DNA of 64,000 bases, taken from the NCBI RefSeq assembly GCF_001548115.1, contig NZ_AP014821.1, forward strand, positions 1,987,262 to 2,051,261, written 5' to 3'. Below the pieces are notes generated by a model. That model was not told where the DNA came from. It worked only from the letters and a program-made list of their open reading frames with translations, and made no database searches. The translations under genes were made by a program, and so were the position numbers. Shown piece by piece: positions 63,244 through 64,000 of this stretch. Position 1 is the stretch's first letter; each line of letters opens with the position of its first letter. The DNA comes from Geminocystis sp. NIES-3709. Its GTDB lineage: Bacteria > Cyanobacteriota > Cyanobacteriia > Cyanobacteriales > Cyanobacteriaceae.

Positions 63244-63819
63244 ATGTCCTCCCCTTTAACAATTCATTTTGATTCTTTTAAATTAACCGATAATCAGTTT
63301 TATCAATTGTGTCAAGATAACCTTGATTTACGCTTTGAAAAAAATGCCTATGGAGATATTGTAATTATGCCACCCACTGGAGGATTAACTAGCAATAAAA
63401 ATCTTAAAATTATTCAACAATTAGCTAATTGGACGGATAAAAATGGCAAGGGAATTGCTTTTGATTCTTCAGGAGGTTTTAAACTACCAAATGGGGCGAT
63501 TCGATCGCCTGATGCTAGTTGGTTAACCTTAGAAAAATGGCATAATTTAACTTTAGAAGAAAGAGAGAGATTTATTCCCTTATGTCCTGATTTTATCATT
63601 GAGTTACGATCGAAAAATGATGATTTAAAACTCTTACAAGACAAGATGAAAGAATATATTGATAACGGTTCTAAATTAGGGTGGTTAATCAATCCTCAAG
63701 ATAAAAAAGTAGAGATTTATCGAGAAGATAACACCAGAGAAATATTAGATCATCCTCTTACTTTATCAGGAGAAAATATCTTACCTAATTTTGTACTTAA
63801 ATTAGAGACTATTTGGTAA
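63244..63819 (+). CDS. Uma2-family putative nuclease
   Basis: A complete 191-residue member of the Uma2 (DUF820) family, predicted PD-(D/E)XK nucleases that are strongly expanded in cyanobacteria. Features are DLRFEKNAYGDIVIMPPTGGLTSNKN, the acidic residue in GAIRSPDASWL, and PDFIIELRSKNDDLKLLQDKMKEYIDNG with the E-x-x-S/K catalytic pair, then LGWLINPQDKKVEIYRED. Biological target unknown. It provides the intact counterpart to the interrupted gene at 3.2-5.0 kb, though the two differ clearly in sequence. Confidence 0.9.
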   Translation: MSSPLTIHFDSFKLTDNQFYQLCQDNLDLRFEKNAYGDIVIMPPTGGLTSNKNLKIIQQLANWTDKNGKGIAFDSSGGFKLPNGAIRSPDASWLTLEKWHNLTLEERERFIPLCPDFIIELRSKNDDLKLLQDKMKEYIDNGSKLGWLINPQDKKVEIYREDNTREILDHPLTLSGENILPNFVLKLETIW

Positions 63820-63830
63820 TTATTTATCAC

Positions 63831-64000
63831 TTATTTTTGAACAATATTCATTTTTAAGTATTGTAAAATTGCCATACCTAAAATTACTGTTAAAGCTAAA
63901 ATTAACCAAAAATTATGAGCATAAATTATACCTTGATCTAGTACCCATCCCCCCAAAGGAGGGCCTATTAAATAGCCAATTGCCCAACATTGAGAATTAA
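63831..64000 (-). CDS. C-terminal end of an MFS transporter (cut by window edge)
   Basis: The last 56 codons of a gene on the minus strand, running beyond the window. The translation contains CWAIGYLIGPPLGGWVLDQ, then NFWLILALTVILGMAILQYL and ends KMNIVQK. The GY-x-IGPPLGGW-x-LD loop and the final helix are typical of the last part of a major facilitator superfamily permease. Substrate unknown. It is convergent with the Uma2 gene, with 11 bases between stops. Confidence 0.75.
   Translation of the reverse strand, partial: NSQCWAIGYLIGPPLGGWVLDQGIIYAHNFWLILALTVILGMAILQYLKMNIVQK

Overview
This 64 kb window is a chromosomal segment of a cyanobacterium with an AT-rich genome. The evidence is the gene content: Mg-protoporphyrin monomethyl ester cyclase (acsF), HemJ, a ferredoxin-dependent nitrite reductase, an SLH-domain porin, sucrose-phosphate synthase, a CcsA-type cytochrome assembly protein, and several cyanobacteria-only families (DUF3155, DUF3110, TIGR02652, a DUF1517-like protein). 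HIP1-type GCGATCGC and CGATCGAT words are frequent throughout. A unicellular relative of Geminocystis or Cyanobacterium is plausible but is an inference. Most of the window is core metabolism in short operons separated by AT-rich spacers.

Layout. 0.4-2.9 kb: an OmpR-type response regulator, then a DUF1517-like protein and a low-complexity lipoprotein. 3.2-5.3 kb: a Uma2 gene interrupted by an intact IS630-family element; removing the element restores the frame exactly. 5.3-10.5 kb: a phosphate-uptake locus. pstB, a single gene fusing the PstC and PstA permeases, and a cytosolic CBS/coiled-coil/MCP-like protein run leftward; a PstS-type binding protein runs rightward. A Pho-box array with an exact 11-bp period lies in the divergent spacer. 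10.6-24 kb: a UPF0182 membrane protein, hemJ, an exported protein, an NTF2-like protein, a PgpH-type HD phosphohydrolase, an aldo/keto reductase, a CPBP protease, a baeRF-like protein and an ABC1/UbiB kinase. 24-27.5 kb: a long leader with a 23-codon peptide, two hairpin signals and a small repeat ahead of an SLH porin, then a fructosamine-kinase-like gene.

27.6-37.7 kb: DUF3155, ppk1, an NtcA-type promoter with nirA, a TIGR02652/VOC pair, a SUMF1-type protein and clpC. 37.7-39.1 kb: an IS701-like element with a frameshifted transposase. 39.4-43.4 kb: a seven-gene Mrp-type cation/proton antiporter operon, convergent with acsF. 45-50.5 kb: DUF3110, murQ, a site-2 protease, a membrane protein, ccsA and a small winged-helix-like protein. 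50.8-56.8 kb: a large GAF/PAS/GGDEF/EAL protein, a LysE exporter and argC. 56.9-64 kb: phosphoketolase, tRNA-Asp(GTC) with a clear promoter, RidA, sucrose-phosphate synthase with a degenerate phosphatase domain, a second Uma2 gene, and the C-terminus of an MFS transporter cut by the window edge.

The most unusual items are the phosphate locus (fused permease translationally coupled to a CBS/MCP-like protein), the peptide-encoding structured leader before the porin, and several small mobile repeats. One of these repeats appears to supply the ribosome binding site of the gene beside it. No CRISPR array, prophage or biosynthetic cluster was seen.
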